A stretch of DNA of 64,000 nucleotides from NCBI GenBank assembly GCA_963973455.1, contig CAXAZF010000009.1, positions 1-64,000 of the forward strand. Direction: 5' to 3'. How positions within the stretch are numbered: the first letter of the stretch is position 1; every line of letters starts with the position of its first letter. The notes under the pieces were generated by a model, which ran no database searches, had not been told where the DNA came from, and was given only the letters and a program-made list of their open reading frames with translations. Position numbers and translations under genes: made by a program. The DNA comes from Marixanthomonas sp002364245 (GTDB lineage Bacteria > Bacteroidota > Bacteroidia > Flavobacteriales > Flavobacteriaceae). This document shows positions 17,484-27,191 of the stretch, in pieces.

Positions 17484-20400
17484 CTAGTGTTTTTTTATTT
17501 CAATTTGGGTTGCAATATCATCAAAAGCAATTTCTGTTCCATTGCTTACATCATTATCAAATTGCAATATTTCCGTTAATGTTTCTTCTTTAATATACGT
17601 TAAATTTTCTTCAACTGCAGGTTTAAGGTATTTATCATCCTTAATGGTTACCTCTACCCGGTCTGTCACTTCAAATCCAGAGTCTTTTCGTAGGTTTTGA
17701 ATTCGGTTTACCAATTCTCTGGCTATTCCTTCGTTTTTTAGTGAAGGGGTAATGGTTACATCGAGCGCAACTGTTATGCCATTGGCATTGGCAACTAACC
17801 AGCCTTCAATATCTTGAGAGCTTATTATAACGTCATCAAGGCTCAATGTAGTATTTTTTTCGTTGATTTCAACTGAAATTTCTCCATCTTTCTCTAATTT
17901 GGCAATCTCATCTTGCCCAAACCCTGCAATTTCCTTAGCTACCAGCTTCATGTCTCTTCCAAAACGTGGTCCCAGTTTTTTAAAGTCTGGTTTAATCTGT
18001 TTAACCAAAAGGCCTGAAGCTTCATCAATCAATTTGATTTCTTTGACGTTTACTTCAGATTTTATCAAATCTTCAACGGCTTCTATTTCGGCTCTAACAG
18101 TTTCGTCCAACACCGGAATCATAATTTTCTGAAGCGGTTGACGCACTTTTATTTTTTCACGTTGACGTAAAGATAAAACAAGCGATGAAATAGTTTGCGC
18201 TCGCTGCATTTTACGCTCTAACGTTTTATCTATAAACGAAGTATCTGCTTTTGGGAAATCACTTACGTGAACCGACTCTTTTCCTTCTTTTTCAACTCCT
18301 TCGGTTAAATCTTTATATAAACGATCCATAAAGAACGGAGCTACTGGTGCACTAAGCTTTGCAACGGTTTCTAAACACGTATAAAGCGTTTGGTAGGCAG
18401 AAATTTTATCATCGTTATAGCTGCCTTTCCAATAGCGTCTTCTACTTAATCTAACAAACCAGTTACTTAAATTTTCCTGTACAAACTCTGAAATCGCACG
18501 CGTTGCTTTTGTAGGCTCGTAATCACTATAAAACGCATCTACTTTTTCAATAAGCGTATGTAATTCTGAAAGAATCCAGCGGTCTATTTCAGGGCGTTTT
18601 TCTAACGGTACATCTGCTTCAGCATAGGTAAAGTTGTCCAAATTGGCATATAAGCTGAAAAAACTATAGGTATTGTAAAGTGTTCCGAAGAATTTATTAC
18701 GCACTTCCGAAATCCCATCCAAGTCAAACTTCAAGTTATCCCAAGGATTCGCATTGCTAATCATGTACCAACGTGTAGCATCGGGACCGTAGGTATTAAG
18801 TGTTTCAAACGGATCTACAGCATTGCCCAACCGTTTGGACATTTTTTGTCCATTTTTATCCAGCACCAGACCGTTACTCACTACATTTTTATAAGCAACA
18901 TCATCAAAAATCATCGTAGCAATCGCGTGCAAGGTATAGAACCAACCACGAGTTTGATCCACACCTTCAGCAATAAAATCGGCTTTACGCCACGTTTGTT
19001 CTACCTTCTCTTTATTTTCGAATGGATAGTGCCATTGTGCATACGGCATACTTCCGCTATCAAACCACACATCGATTAAGTCGGCTTCACGTTTCATTGG
19101 TTTTCCACTTTCTGAAACAAGTATAATTCCATCAACAATGTTTTTATGTAAATCTACCGTATCGTAGTTTTCTTCTGAAAAATCGCCTGGGGTAAAGTCT
19201 TCATAAATTGCTTTATCCATAACGCCAGCTGCAACAGCTTTTTCCATTTCGGCTTTCAGCTCCTCTATACTTCCAATGCATTTTTCTTCCTTGCCATCTT
19301 CGGTTCTCCAAAGTGGTAACGGAATCCCCCAATAACGCGAACGAGATAAGTTCCAATCGTTAGCATTTGCCAACCAGTTGCCAAAACGACCTTCTCCGGT
19401 TGCTTTTGGTTTCCAGTTAATGGTTTTATTTAAATCGTGCATACGATCTTTAAAATCGGTCACTTTTATAAACCAAGAATCTAATGGATAGTATAAAATA
19501 GGCTTATCGGTACGCCAGCAATTTGGGTAACTGTGTACATATTTTTCAACGTGAAAAGCTCTGTTTTCAGTTTTCAATTTGATGACTAATTCAACATCGA
19601 CTGATTTTTCAGGTGCTTCGCCATCGTCGTAATATTCGTTTTTTACATATTTTCCGGCCAATTCTTTCATCTCTGGACGGAATTTTCCTTGTAAATCCAC
19701 CAAGGGAACTAAATCCCCATTTTCATTTTTAACCAATAACGGCGGAACTTCCGGTGTAGCTTCTTTGGCTACTTTGGCATCGTCTGCACCAAAGGTTGGC
19801 GCGGTATGTACAATACCAGTACCATCTTCGGTTGTCACAAAGTCTCCAGCAATCACACGGAAGGCATTCTCAGGGTTTTCGTAGGGTTTTGCATAATCCA
19901 ATAACTGCTCGTAACGAATGTCTAGCAGGTCTTTCCCCTTAAATTCTTTTACAATGAAATACGGTATGTTTTTATCCCCTTGTTTGTAGCTGTCAAGGAC
20001 TTCTTCATTTGGTTTTTCTTCATATTTCCCGCCAAATTGTTTCCCTACTAAGTTTTTAGCAAGTACTACGTAAATAGGCTCAAATGTGTATTGATTGTAC
20101 GTTTTTACCAATACATAATCAATCTTCTTACCAACGGTAAGTGCCGTGTTACTTGGCAATGTCCAAGGTGTGGTTGTCCAAGCTAAAAGGAAGATGTTGT
20201 TACTTTCTTCAGCTAAAAAATCTGGTAATGTATCTGCAACAGCTTTAAATTGAGCCACTACAGTCGTATCGGTAACATCTTGATAGGTTCCTGGTTGGTT
20301 TAATTCGTGCGAACTTAAACCCGTTCCCGCTTTTGGCGAGTACGGTTGTATGGTATAGCCTTTGTACATAAGGCCTTTGTTGTATATTTCTTTCAGCAAC

Positions 20401-20888
20401 CACCAAACCGTTTCCATATATTTTGGCTTGTAAGTTATGTATGGATCGTCCATATCTACCCAATAGCCATAGCCTTCGGTTACTTTGTTCCACGCATCGG
20501 TGTAGCGCATCACGGCTTTTTTACAAGCATCGTTATAAGCCTCAACGGAAATCTTTTTACCAATATCTTCTTTGGTAATACCCAATTCCTTCTCAACGCC
20601 TAATTCAATAGGAAGTCCGTGTGTATCCCAACCCGCTTTTCTATCAACTTTAAAACCTTTTTGGGTTTTGTAGCGACAAAAAATATCCTTAATGGATCGC
20701 GCCATTACGTGGTGAATACCTGGCATTCCATTAGCAGATGGAGGCCCTTCAAAAAACACAAACGGCTCATTACCTTCACGAATGGAAATACTCTTTTCGA
20801 AAATGTTATTTTCATTCCAAAAATCAAGTATTTCTGTCGCTGTTTTAGGAAGGTCTAATCCCTTGTATTCTTTAAACTTTTTGCTCAT
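17484..20888 (-). CDS. ileS: Isoleucyl-tRNA synthetase
   Basis: 1134-aa class I aminoacyl-tRNA synthetase that charges tRNA-Ile and edits Val. The HIGH-type motif is GMPGIHHVMARSIKD and the KMSKS motif is NGQKMSKRLGNAVDP; the editing CP1 domain (residues about 200-410, with TTPWTLPSNTAL) and the anticodon-binding domain are intact. I start at MSKKFKEYKGLDLPK (20888). The open frame runs 69 codons further upstream, but that stretch is low-quality sequence and overlaps the divergent DUF6268 gene. Confidence 0.97.
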   Translation of the reverse strand: MSKKFKEYKGLDLPKTATEILDFWNENNIFEKSISIREGNEPFVFFEGPPSANGMPGIHHVMARSIKDIFCRYKTQKGFKVDRKAGWDTHGLPIELGVEKELGITKEDIGKKISVEAYNDACKKAVMRYTDAWNKVTEGYGYWVDMDDPYITYKPKYMETVWWLLKEIYNKGLMYKGYTIQPYSPKAGTGLSSHELNQPGTYQDVTDTTVVAQFKAVADTLPDFLAEESNNIFLLAWTTTPWTLPSNTALTVGKKIDYVLVKTYNQYTFEPIYVVLAKNLVGKQFGGKYEEKPNEEVLDSYKQGDKNIPYFIVKEFKGKDLLDIRYEQLLDYAKPYENPENAFRVIAGDFVTTEDGTGIVHTAPTFGADDAKVAKEATPEVPPLLVKNENGDLVPLVDLQGKFRPEMKELAGKYVKNEYYDDGEAPEKSVDVELVIKLKTENRAFHVEKYVHSYPNCWRTDKPILYYPLDSWFIKVTDFKDRMHDLNKTINWKPKATGEGRFGNWLANANDWNLSRSRYWGIPLPLWRTEDGKEEKCIGSIEELKAEMEKAVAAGVMDKAIYEDFTPGDFSEENYDTVDLHKNIVDGIILVSESGKPMKREADLIDVWFDSGSMPYAQWHYPFENKEKVEQTWRKADFIAEGVDQTRGWFYTLHAIATMIFDDVAYKNVVSNGLVLDKNGQKMSKRLGNAVDPFETLNTYGPDATRWYMISNANPWDNLKFDLDGISEVRNKFFGTLYNTYSFFSLYANLDNFTYAEADVPLEKRPEIDRWILSELHTLIEKVDAFYSDYEPTKATRAISEFVQENLSNWFVRLSRRRYWKGSYNDDKISAYQTLYTCLETVAKLSAPVAPFFMDRLYKDLTEGVEKEGKESVHVSDFPKADTSFIDKTLERKMQRAQTISSLVLSLRQREKIKVRQPLQKIMIPVLDETVRAEIEAVEDLIKSEVNVKEIKLIDEASGLLVKQIKPDFKKLGPRFGRDMKLVAKEIAGFGQDEIAKLEKDGEISVEINEKNTTLSLDDVIISSQDIEGWLVANANGITVALDVTITPSLKNEGIARELVNRIQNLRKDSGFEVTDRVEVTIKDDKYLKPAVEENLTYIKEETLTEILQFDNDVSNGTEIAFDDIATQIEIKKH

Positions 20889-21043
20889 AACAAGTTGCAT
20901 TTCAATAAGGTTGCGAAAGTAAGAAATTTTACTGAAATAGTCTATCTTGGGAACCTTCAAATAACACATTGCTAATATGATTTTTATTCCTTTAAAGAAG
21001 TTTCTTTCATATTTTTCTATATTTACTAAAAAACCACCCGCTT

Positions 21044-21964
21044 TTGAAAAAATTACTTTTGCTATTGCTTCTTCTACCACTATTAACTTCTGCACAAGAC
21101 TATGTTGATATTTTCAGAATAGGCTATAGCGAAACATCTAATAATGATTTTGAAGGAACCAGCAGCAGTACGAGTATTCGATCTTTTGAAGCTGGCTTTA
21201 CGTTTCCTGTCGTTCTAAACAACAATCACGCTTTAATTACAGGAGCCGATTTTAGCACAAACAATCTGCAACTGTTTCCTGAAGCTGAACGCACGAGTTT
21301 ATACAGTACAAACATAAAATTAGGATTGGCTTCTACGTATTCTGAAAAATGGAGTTCGACCGTAGTTTTACTGCCTAAAATAGCTTCAGATTACAATGAT
21401 ATTTCCAGCGATGACTTCTATGTAGGAGGCTTTGCGTTGCTGAAACTTCAGAAAAAAGAAAATTTAATTTATCGTTTTGGAGTCTATGGTTCGCAAGAAG
21501 CTTTCGGTTTTTTTACTACCCCAATTATTGGTTGGTATTATTTAAGTCCTAATAAAAAGTTTGAAATGGATATGTCACTGCCCATTTCAGCAGATGTAAG
21601 CTATGCCTTGGGAAAAACCACTATTGGGATGGATTATTTTGGAATTGGGAGAAGTTTCAATATAAAAAATGAAAATCAGCCCGATACGTACGTTGATTTA
21701 AGCTCGTTGGAATTTGCCGCCTATTGGCAGTTCAATTTTCTAGACAAAAGTGTCTTACTACGAACAAAACTAGGCTATTCCAGCAATAACTATGAGATTT
21801 ATGCAGATGGTGAAACTATCGATTTAGGACTTTCAGCCTTTAGTTTTGGCGATGATCGTACGCAATTAAACCCAGAAATGAACGGTGGTTTTTTTGCAAA
21901 AATTGAGGCTATTTACCGCTTTAATTTATCTTCCAAAGAAGATAAAACCCCTGAAAATCAATAA
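21044..21964 (+). CDS. DUF6268 outer-membrane beta-barrel-like protein
   Basis: 306-aa protein with a TTG start, a Sec signal peptide (KKLLLLLLLLPLLTSAQ) and alternating beta strands through to FFAKIEAIYRFNLSS. It fits DUF6268, a Bacteroidota family of predicted outer-membrane proteins of unknown role. It is divergent from ileS with 155 bp between the starts; TATATTTA just upstream is a one-mismatch -7 box. Confidence 0.85.
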   Translation: MKKLLLLLLLLPLLTSAQDYVDIFRIGYSETSNNDFEGTSSSTSIRSFEAGFTFPVVLNNNHALITGADFSTNNLQLFPEAERTSLYSTNIKLGLASTYSEKWSSTVVLLPKIASDYNDISSDDFYVGGFALLKLQKKENLIYRFGVYGSQEAFGFFTTPIIGWYYLSPNKKFEMDMSLPISADVSYALGKTTIGMDYFGIGRSFNIKNENQPDTYVDLSSLEFAAYWQFNFLDKSVLLRTKLGYSSNNYEIYADGETIDLGLSAFSFGDDRTQLNPEMNGGFFAKIEAIYRFNLSSKEDKTPENQ

Positions 21965-21991
21965 ATTTATATTCCAAAAAGTAATTTTTAC

Positions 21992-21999
21992 TATATTTG
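21992..21999 (+). promoter_or_regulatory. Candidate -7 box upstream of the HNH gene
   Basis: TATATTTG is a perfect Bacteroidota -7 element 19 nt before the start codon, implying a very short leader. No good -33 TTTG is seen. Confidence 0.5.
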
Positions 22000-22017
22000 A
22001 TATAAACTCCCCCTAAA

Positions 22018-22578
22018 ATGATACCAAATTTAAAAGGAGAGGTTTGGAAAAAATTTTCCGATCCCTCATGGCGTAGAAATGATTTATTTGATATTTCGAA
22101 CTACGGAAGAGTAAAGCATTACAAAAATAATCCTGAGGGAGAATTTCTAAAAACCTATATATTAAATGGGTATGAAGTTTTTTCAACACTTAAAAAAAAC
22201 GGCAAAACCAGTTTAATTTATATACATCGAGCTGTTGCTCAACTTTTTTTAGAAGAAATAGAAGGAAAAAATTTGGTAATACATAAAGACTATAACAAAG
22301 CGAACAACCACATTGATAATTTACAATACACTAATCGCAAGGAGCTTACAGAACACAATAAAAACAACCCAGCAGTAATACGAGCTAAAAAAGAGGCTTT
22401 ATTAAAACCAAAATATGCTAAGCTTACGCCTGAGAAGGTTAGATTGTTAAAAAAGAAAATATTCGACCCCAATCGTAGAACACGACTACGGTTAATTGCT
22501 AAACAATTTGGTATTTCAGAAATGCAATTGTACCGTATAAAGTCTGGTAAAAACTGGGGACATATAGATTATAAATAA
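22018..22578 (+). CDS. NUMOD4-HNH endonuclease-like protein
   Basis: 186-aa protein. The N-terminus has a NUMOD4 motif (LKGEVWKKFSDPSW … ISNYGRVKHYKN), then an HNH-type core (IHRAVAQLFLE … LVIHKDYNKANNHIDNLQYTN), then a C-terminal helix-turn-helix-like segment (RLIAKQFGISEMQLYRIKSG). The first HNH residue is present, but the family's Asp/Asn pattern in the core is weakly kept (HKDYNKANNHIDNL). It is a stand-alone gene, not inside an intron. Such genes occur often in Flavobacteriaceae. Confidence 0.85.
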   Translation: MIPNLKGEVWKKFSDPSWRRNDLFDISNYGRVKHYKNNPEGEFLKTYILNGYEVFSTLKKNGKTSLIYIHRAVAQLFLEEIEGKNLVIHKDYNKANNHIDNLQYTNRKELTEHNKNNPAVIRAKKEALLKPKYAKLTPEKVRLLKKKIFDPNRRTRLRLIAKQFGISEMQLYRIKSGKNWGHIDYK

Positions 22579-22580
22579 AA

Positions 22581-22937
22581 ATGGAAAGAGCTTGCCCTGA
22601 ATGTGGTGATAAAATAATTGGTAGAGCAGACAAAAAGTTTTGTAGTGATGCTTGCCGAAATGCCCATAACAATTCACTGAACAAGGATAGTAAAAATTTA
22701 GTTCGGAATATTAATAATCGGCTTCGGAAAAACTATCGCACCCTCGAAAAACTGAACACAAAAGATAAAACCAAAGTAAAAAAACAAACCTTGCAAAAAA
22801 ACGGATTTAACTTTCAGTTTTTTACTGGGCAATATGTTACCAAAGCAGGAACAGTCTATTTTTATGTGTACGATCAAGGTTATTTACCGCTTGAAGACGA
22901 TTGGTATTTGTTGGTGAAGACAGAACTGAGCATGTAG
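22581..22937 (+). CDS. DUF2116-type zinc-ribbon protein
   Basis: 118-aa protein with an N-terminal zinc finger (CPECGDKIIGRADKKFCSDACRNAHNN) and a basic helical middle, then a beta-rich end (FFTGQYVTKAGTVYFYVYDQGYLPL). It starts 2 nt after the HNH gene and abuts the convergent CBS gene with no gap. It is a common conserved hypothetical protein in Flavobacteriia; no function known. Confidence 0.85.
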   Translation: MERACPECGDKIIGRADKKFCSDACRNAHNNSLNKDSKNLVRNINNRLRKNYRTLEKLNTKDKTKVKKQTLQKNGFNFQFFTGQYVTKAGTVYFYVYDQGYLPLEDDWYLLVKTELSM

Positions 22938-23402
22938 TTACTTCCAGCTATTCCCCTTTAATTCCAACGCAGCTTTTAAAACATCTTTTTGACTTATCAA
23001 CCCTACCAATTTTCCGTTTTCGCAGATGGGAAATCTTCTTCTTTTGGCTGTTAAAAATTTTTCAGCAGCATCAAACAGGTTCATGTCACCGTCAATGGTA
23101 TCAACTTCTTTAATCATATGGTCTTCAACCTTAATATCTTCCATTGGGTGGTTGTAATAACGGCTATTGCTTATTTCTTTAATACAATCACCTTCACTTA
23201 TTATACCCACCAATTCGTGATTGTCATTTACCACAGGGCCACCAGAAATTTTCTTTTTAATGAGCGTGTTCATTACCTCCAATACCGTTTGTTCCGGTTT
23301 AAAGGTTATAAGGTTTCTACTCATATAATCTGATACTTTTATATTTTCGGTAGAACCTTTTTTTGGTTTTGCTCGCTTTCCTATATAACTTTTAATTCCC
23401 AT
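22938..23402 (-). CDS. CBS-domain pair protein
   Basis: 154-aa protein of two CBS motifs (SDYMSRNLITFKPEQTVLEVM … GGPVVNDNHELVGIISEGDC; EDHMIKEVDTIDGDMNLFDAA … FPICENGKLVGLISQKDV). CBS pairs bind adenine nucleotides and act as energy or ionic sensors. It has no catalytic domain. It is divergent from the M28 peptidase gene. Confidence 0.93.
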   Translation of the reverse strand: MGIKSYIGKRAKPKKGSTENIKVSDYMSRNLITFKPEQTVLEVMNTLIKKKISGGPVVNDNHELVGIISEGDCIKEISNSRYYNHPMEDIKVEDHMIKEVDTIDGDMNLFDAAEKFLTAKRRRFPICENGKLVGLISQKDVLKAALELKGNSWK

Positions 23403-23525
23403 ATTCTTAGTTTTTTAGCTTTCCTAAAGATAGTCATTTTTATAACATGCTCTTTTATGTTTTTTCTAGAAAAAAGGCAATCCCATTAAAAATTGTACTT
23501 TTAGAACACCAAAAAAAACAACTAA

Positions 23526-25886
23526 ATGAAACGAATAAGCACCGTTCTTTCCCTCTTGATCATCTTAGGATTGATCTACTATTCTTTTTATAGCTTGATG
23601 CCCAGAAAAGGCACTTCAAAAAATATTGCAAAAACCGAATTTTCAACCGAACGCGCACTTGAAAAACTTCAGAATATAGCTCAAAAACCACATTATCACG
23701 GTTCGCGAGAACACGGAAATGTTAAAAATTATCTAACTGCTGAGTTAGAAAAGTTAGGGTTACAAACACAGACCCAAGAGGGATTTGTTTATAGTACACA
23801 AAGTAGAACCATGAACCGTCCTATAAATATTGTAGCTAGTATGGAAGGAACTGGAAGTGGCAAAGCTCTTTTATTGCTTTCGCACTACGATAGTGCGTTG
23901 GTTCCATCACCTGGAGCTAGCGATGCCGGTAGTGGTATTGTAACAATTTTAGAAACGCTACGTGCTTATAAAGCTAGTGAGAAAAAGCCTAAAAATGATA
24001 TCATTATACTCTTTACCGATGCTGAAGAAATTGGCCTGGATGGCGCCAAGCTTTTTGTAAATGAACATCCTTGGGCAGATGATGTAGGACTCGTACTCAA
24101 TTTTGAAGCCCGCGGAAGTGGTGGTCCCAGCAATATGATTTTGGAAACCAACGGTGGAAACGAAAAATTAGTTAAAGCTTTTATTGAAGCAAACCCTGAC
24201 TACCCTGTTGCTTCATCTTTAATGTACAGCGTTTATAAAATGTTGCCAAATGATACGGATTCTACCATATTTAGAGAAGACGGCGATATTCCCAGTTATT
24301 TTTTCGCTTTTATAGACGATCATTTTGACTATCATACTGCCAACGATACCATTGAAAACCTAGATATAGAAACATTACAGCATCAAGGAAGTTATCTCTT
24401 ACCGTTACTGCACTATTTTGCCGATGCCGATTTAACGAACTTAAAATCTGATGAAGAATATGTGTACGTAAACTTTCCTTTTTTAAAAATGATCTCATTT
24501 CCATTCTTGTGGATCTTACCTTTATTGTTGGTCGCCACTGTCTTATTTGGAATTCTTATTTTCTACGGTTTCAAAAAAGAAAAGATAACAGGTAAAGGAA
24601 TTGCCAAAGGTTTCGTCCCATTTTTATTGTCATTGGTTATTTGTGGGGTTATCGGTTTTTTTGGATGGAAATTGCTGCTTGCCATCTACCCACAATACAA
24701 CGAAGTACAACACGGATTTAAATATAATGGACACGCTTATGTGGCATTTTTCGTGTTTCTTACTCTTTCCATTACGTTCTATTTTTACAGGCGATTTGCA
24801 AACAGACAGCAAGTGGCCTCAATTTATGTGGCACCACTTATTTTTTGGATTCTTGTAAATGTAGCTGTATTTGTAATTTTAAAAGGTGCCGCCTATTTTA
24901 TAATACCTGTTTTCTTTGGATTAGTATCATTTTGGGTGCTTATAAAACAAAAGAAACCCAATTTAATATTGATGGCTTTATTGGCTGCACCCGCCCTGTT
25001 TTTCTTTTCACCACTTATTCAGTTTTTTCCAGTTGGTTTGGGGTCAGAAATGGTCGTGATAAGTTGTGTGTTTACTGTTTTGTTATTTGGTTTATTGTTA
25101 CCTGTATTTGGTTTTTATAGTTGGAAAAAAATGCTTTCTATTCTTTGCTTTCTGTTTGCATTTGGATTTTTCATCAAAGCACATTTAACGAGTAATTTTT
25201 CTGAAACCCGCCAAAAACCCAACAGTTTAGTCTTTTATCAAGATGCCGATACTGAAAAGTCGTATTGGCTTACCTACGATAACATTTTAGATGATTGGTC
25301 CAGAGGGTATTTAGGAGAAAACCCTACTGAAGTCCCTTCAGAAATATTAAGTGCCTCGGGCAGTAAATACAGTACCGGATATACATATGCTGCAAAAGCA
25401 CCTAAAAAAAATATCGCCCCTTTTGAAATTATTCTGAAGAAAGACACAATTATAAATAACCTAAAAAAAATAACGTTTACCATTGCCCCAAAGCGAAACA
25501 TCAACCAATTAAATTTGTACGCAAATACAGAAGCTACATTTAACTCACTTTCGTTTAATGGTCAAGAAGCTTTGAAGGACAGCACGGGTTTAGTGTACGG
25601 ACATAGAACTAATGAGCTGTTGCTTCGGTATTGGGTGAACAACAATGACTCGCTAGAGGTTTCATATACAACCGAAATGAAGGATGCAATATCATTTACA
25701 GCTTTAGAATTTTCGTATGATTTAATGGAAAATGAAAAATTCAGTATTAGTAAACGTCCCAAAGACATGATGCCAAAACCTTTTGTAGTTACCGATGCAG
25801 TAGCGATAAAACACAGTTTCATTCCTGAAAATCTACCCAAAAAAGAACAAGATTCAATACAAACCTTACCTGAAAAAGTACAATAA
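23526..25886 (+). CDS. Membrane-bound M28-family metallopeptidase
   Basis: 786-aa protein. An N-terminal membrane segment (ISTVLSLLIILGLIYYSFYSL) is followed by a periplasmic M28 aminopeptidase domain with di-zinc ligands in LLSHYDSALVPSPGASDAGSG, FTDAEEIGLDGA, NFEARGSGG and the final His in DYHTANDTIENLD. A block of about eight transmembrane segments (residues about 325-560) comes next, then a C-terminal soluble domain. The layout resembles ER aminopeptidase/Fxna-like M28 proteins found in Bacteroidota. TACTTTTA at about 23500 may be its -7 box. Confidence 0.92.
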   Translation: MKRISTVLSLLIILGLIYYSFYSLMPRKGTSKNIAKTEFSTERALEKLQNIAQKPHYHGSREHGNVKNYLTAELEKLGLQTQTQEGFVYSTQSRTMNRPINIVASMEGTGSGKALLLLSHYDSALVPSPGASDAGSGIVTILETLRAYKASEKKPKNDIIILFTDAEEIGLDGAKLFVNEHPWADDVGLVLNFEARGSGGPSNMILETNGGNEKLVKAFIEANPDYPVASSLMYSVYKMLPNDTDSTIFREDGDIPSYFFAFIDDHFDYHTANDTIENLDIETLQHQGSYLLPLLHYFADADLTNLKSDEEYVYVNFPFLKMISFPFLWILPLLLVATVLFGILIFYGFKKEKITGKGIAKGFVPFLLSLVICGVIGFFGWKLLLAIYPQYNEVQHGFKYNGHAYVAFFVFLTLSITFYFYRRFANRQQVASIYVAPLIFWILVNVAVFVILKGAAYFIIPVFFGLVSFWVLIKQKKPNLILMALLAAPALFFFSPLIQFFPVGLGSEMVVISCVFTVLLFGLLLPVFGFYSWKKMLSILCFLFAFGFFIKAHLTSNFSETRQKPNSLVFYQDADTEKSYWLTYDNILDDWSRGYLGENPTEVPSEILSASGSKYSTGYTYAAKAPKKNIAPFEIILKKDTIINNLKKITFTIAPKRNINQLNLYANTEATFNSLSFNGQEALKDSTGLVYGHRTNELLLRYWVNNNDSLEVSYTTEMKDAISFTALEFSYDLMENEKFSISKRPKDMMPKPFVVTDAVAIKHSFIPENLPKKEQDSIQTLPEKVQ

Positions 25887-25889
25887 TAT

Positions 25890-26696
25890 ATGATTGAAAC
25901 AATAGCAATTGCAGGCTTAGGTTGGTTAGGTTACCCTTTTTCCAGACATCTACAAAGCTTAGGATTTCAAGTTAAAGGTTCTGTTACGAGCATTGAAAAA
26001 GCAGGAACTATGCAACGTAATGGAATACAAGCTTTTCCTGTTGAAATTTCAGAAAATGGAGTATCTGGTGAAATTGATGCACTTTTAAAAGATGTAAATT
26101 GTTTAGTTATTATGATTCCACCAGGTTTACGAAAAAATACGGGTGCAGATCACGTTGCTAAAATGACTCATTTTTTGGCCGAAATAGAAAAGAATTCGGT
26201 GCCAAAAGTAATTTTAGTAAGCAGTACTTCTGTTTATAGTGATAAACAAGGTACAGTAAATGAGAAAGATATTCCTATTGCCGAAAATGATGCTGCTAGA
26301 CAGTTAATTGAAGTAGAAAAACTATTTTTTACTTCTGAAACATTACAAACCACAATCGTTCGCTTTGGAGGCTTAGTAGGTGGAAAACGGCAACCCGTAC
26401 GTTATCTAGCTGGTAGAAAAGGATTAAACAATGGTAATGCACCTGTTAATCTCATCCACAGAGAAGATTGTATCGGGATTCTTTCAGAAATTATAAAACA
26501 AGATGCGTTTGGGCATATTTTTAATGCTGTGCCGCCTTTTCATCCTACAAAAAAGGACTATTATACCCAAAAAGCAAAAGAGTTAAACTTAGAGCCACCA
26601 TCTTATTCTGAAGAAAAAGAAAACACCGTTTATAAAAAAGTAACCTCAACTAATATTTCAAAAGTATTAGGGTATACTTTTAAACAGCAACCTTAA
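25890..26696 (+). CDS. NAD(P)-dependent epimerase/SDR-like protein
   Basis: 268-aa Rossmann-fold protein, likely an atypical SDR (YeeZ-like). The N-terminal nucleotide loop is IAGLGWLGYPFSRHLQSLG. ILVSSTSVYSD holds the family Ser/Tyr region, and LVGGKRQPVRYLAGR is a substrate-side segment typical of YeeZ-type proteins. It begins 3 nt after the M28 peptidase gene, so both may be co-expressed. Substrate unknown. Confidence 0.85.
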   Translation: MIETIAIAGLGWLGYPFSRHLQSLGFQVKGSVTSIEKAGTMQRNGIQAFPVEISENGVSGEIDALLKDVNCLVIMIPPGLRKNTGADHVAKMTHFLAEIEKNSVPKVILVSSTSVYSDKQGTVNEKDIPIAENDAARQLIEVEKLFFTSETLQTTIVRFGGLVGGKRQPVRYLAGRKGLNNGNAPVNLIHREDCIGILSEIIKQDAFGHIFNAVPPFHPTKKDYYTQKAKELNLEPPSYSEEKENTVYKKVTSTNISKVLGYTFKQQP

Positions 26697-26770
26697 CAAT
26701 TTTGTAATTTTTTGAATGTTAAGCCAATATGTTTTTTCACTATCTTTAAATAAACAAAAAACTTACCATT

Positions 26771-27130
26771 ATGAACACAAAAGAAATTGCAGAAAACCTA
26801 GTAAATTGGTGTAATAGCGATCAAGAAGAACGCTGTTATCAAGAATTGTACAGTCCAAATATTGTAAGTATTGAACCTACTGGTGATAACCCTGTAACTA
26901 ATGGAATGGATGAAGTTGCTAAAAAAGGAGAATGGTGGCAAGAAAATTTCGAAGTACACAGCCGCCATACTAGCGAACCCATTGTAGCAGACAACTGGTT
27001 TAGTGTCCGTCACGAAATGGACACCACCCATAAACCGAGTGGACAGCGCAGCCAAATGTCAGAAATTGGTGTTTACGAAGTTAAAGATGGGAAAATTGTG
27101 AAAGAGCAGTTTTTTTACGATCAAGAGTAA
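26771..27130 (+). CDS. SnoaL/NTF2-like protein
   Basis: 119-aa single-domain protein of the SnoaL/NTF2 cone fold (ENLVNWCNSDQEERCYQELY … VYEVKDGKIVKEQFFYDQ). Such proteins bind small hydrophobic ligands or act as simple isomerases/hydrolases; no catalytic residues can be assigned here. It stands alone and converges on the thioesterase gene, separated by a strong terminator hairpin. Confidence 0.88.
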   Translation: MNTKEIAENLVNWCNSDQEERCYQELYSPNIVSIEPTGDNPVTNGMDEVAKKGEWWQENFEVHSRHTSEPIVADNWFSVRHEMDTTHKPSGQRSQMSEIGVYEVKDGKIVKEQFFYDQE

Positions 27131-27133
27131 CTT

Positions 27134-27186
27134 CTAAAGATTTCAGTACAATCCTAAATATCATTGAATTGTACTGAAATCTTTAG
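27134..27186. terminator. Bidirectional terminator, 19-bp perfect stem
   Basis: CTAAAGATTTCAGTACAAT (27134-27152) and its exact reverse complement (27168-27186) flank a 15-nt loop between two convergent genes. A short T-rich stretch follows on the right. It can end transcription from both sides. Confidence 0.85.
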
Positions 27187-27191
27187 TTATT

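Noticed and set aside
20889..21095. 69-codon N-terminal extension of IleRS in frame
   Set aside because: It overlaps the divergent DUF6268 gene, has no family similarity by eye, and MSKKFKEYKGLDLPK is the usual start.
22018..22578. HNH gene as an intron- or intein-borne homing endonuclease
   Set aside because: No split host gene or intron flanks it; the neighbours are complete, so it is a stand-alone gene.
27134..27186. 19-bp inverted repeat as a transposon end or MITE
   Set aside because: It sits exactly between two convergent gene stops and is a normal bidirectional terminator size; nothing suggests mobility.
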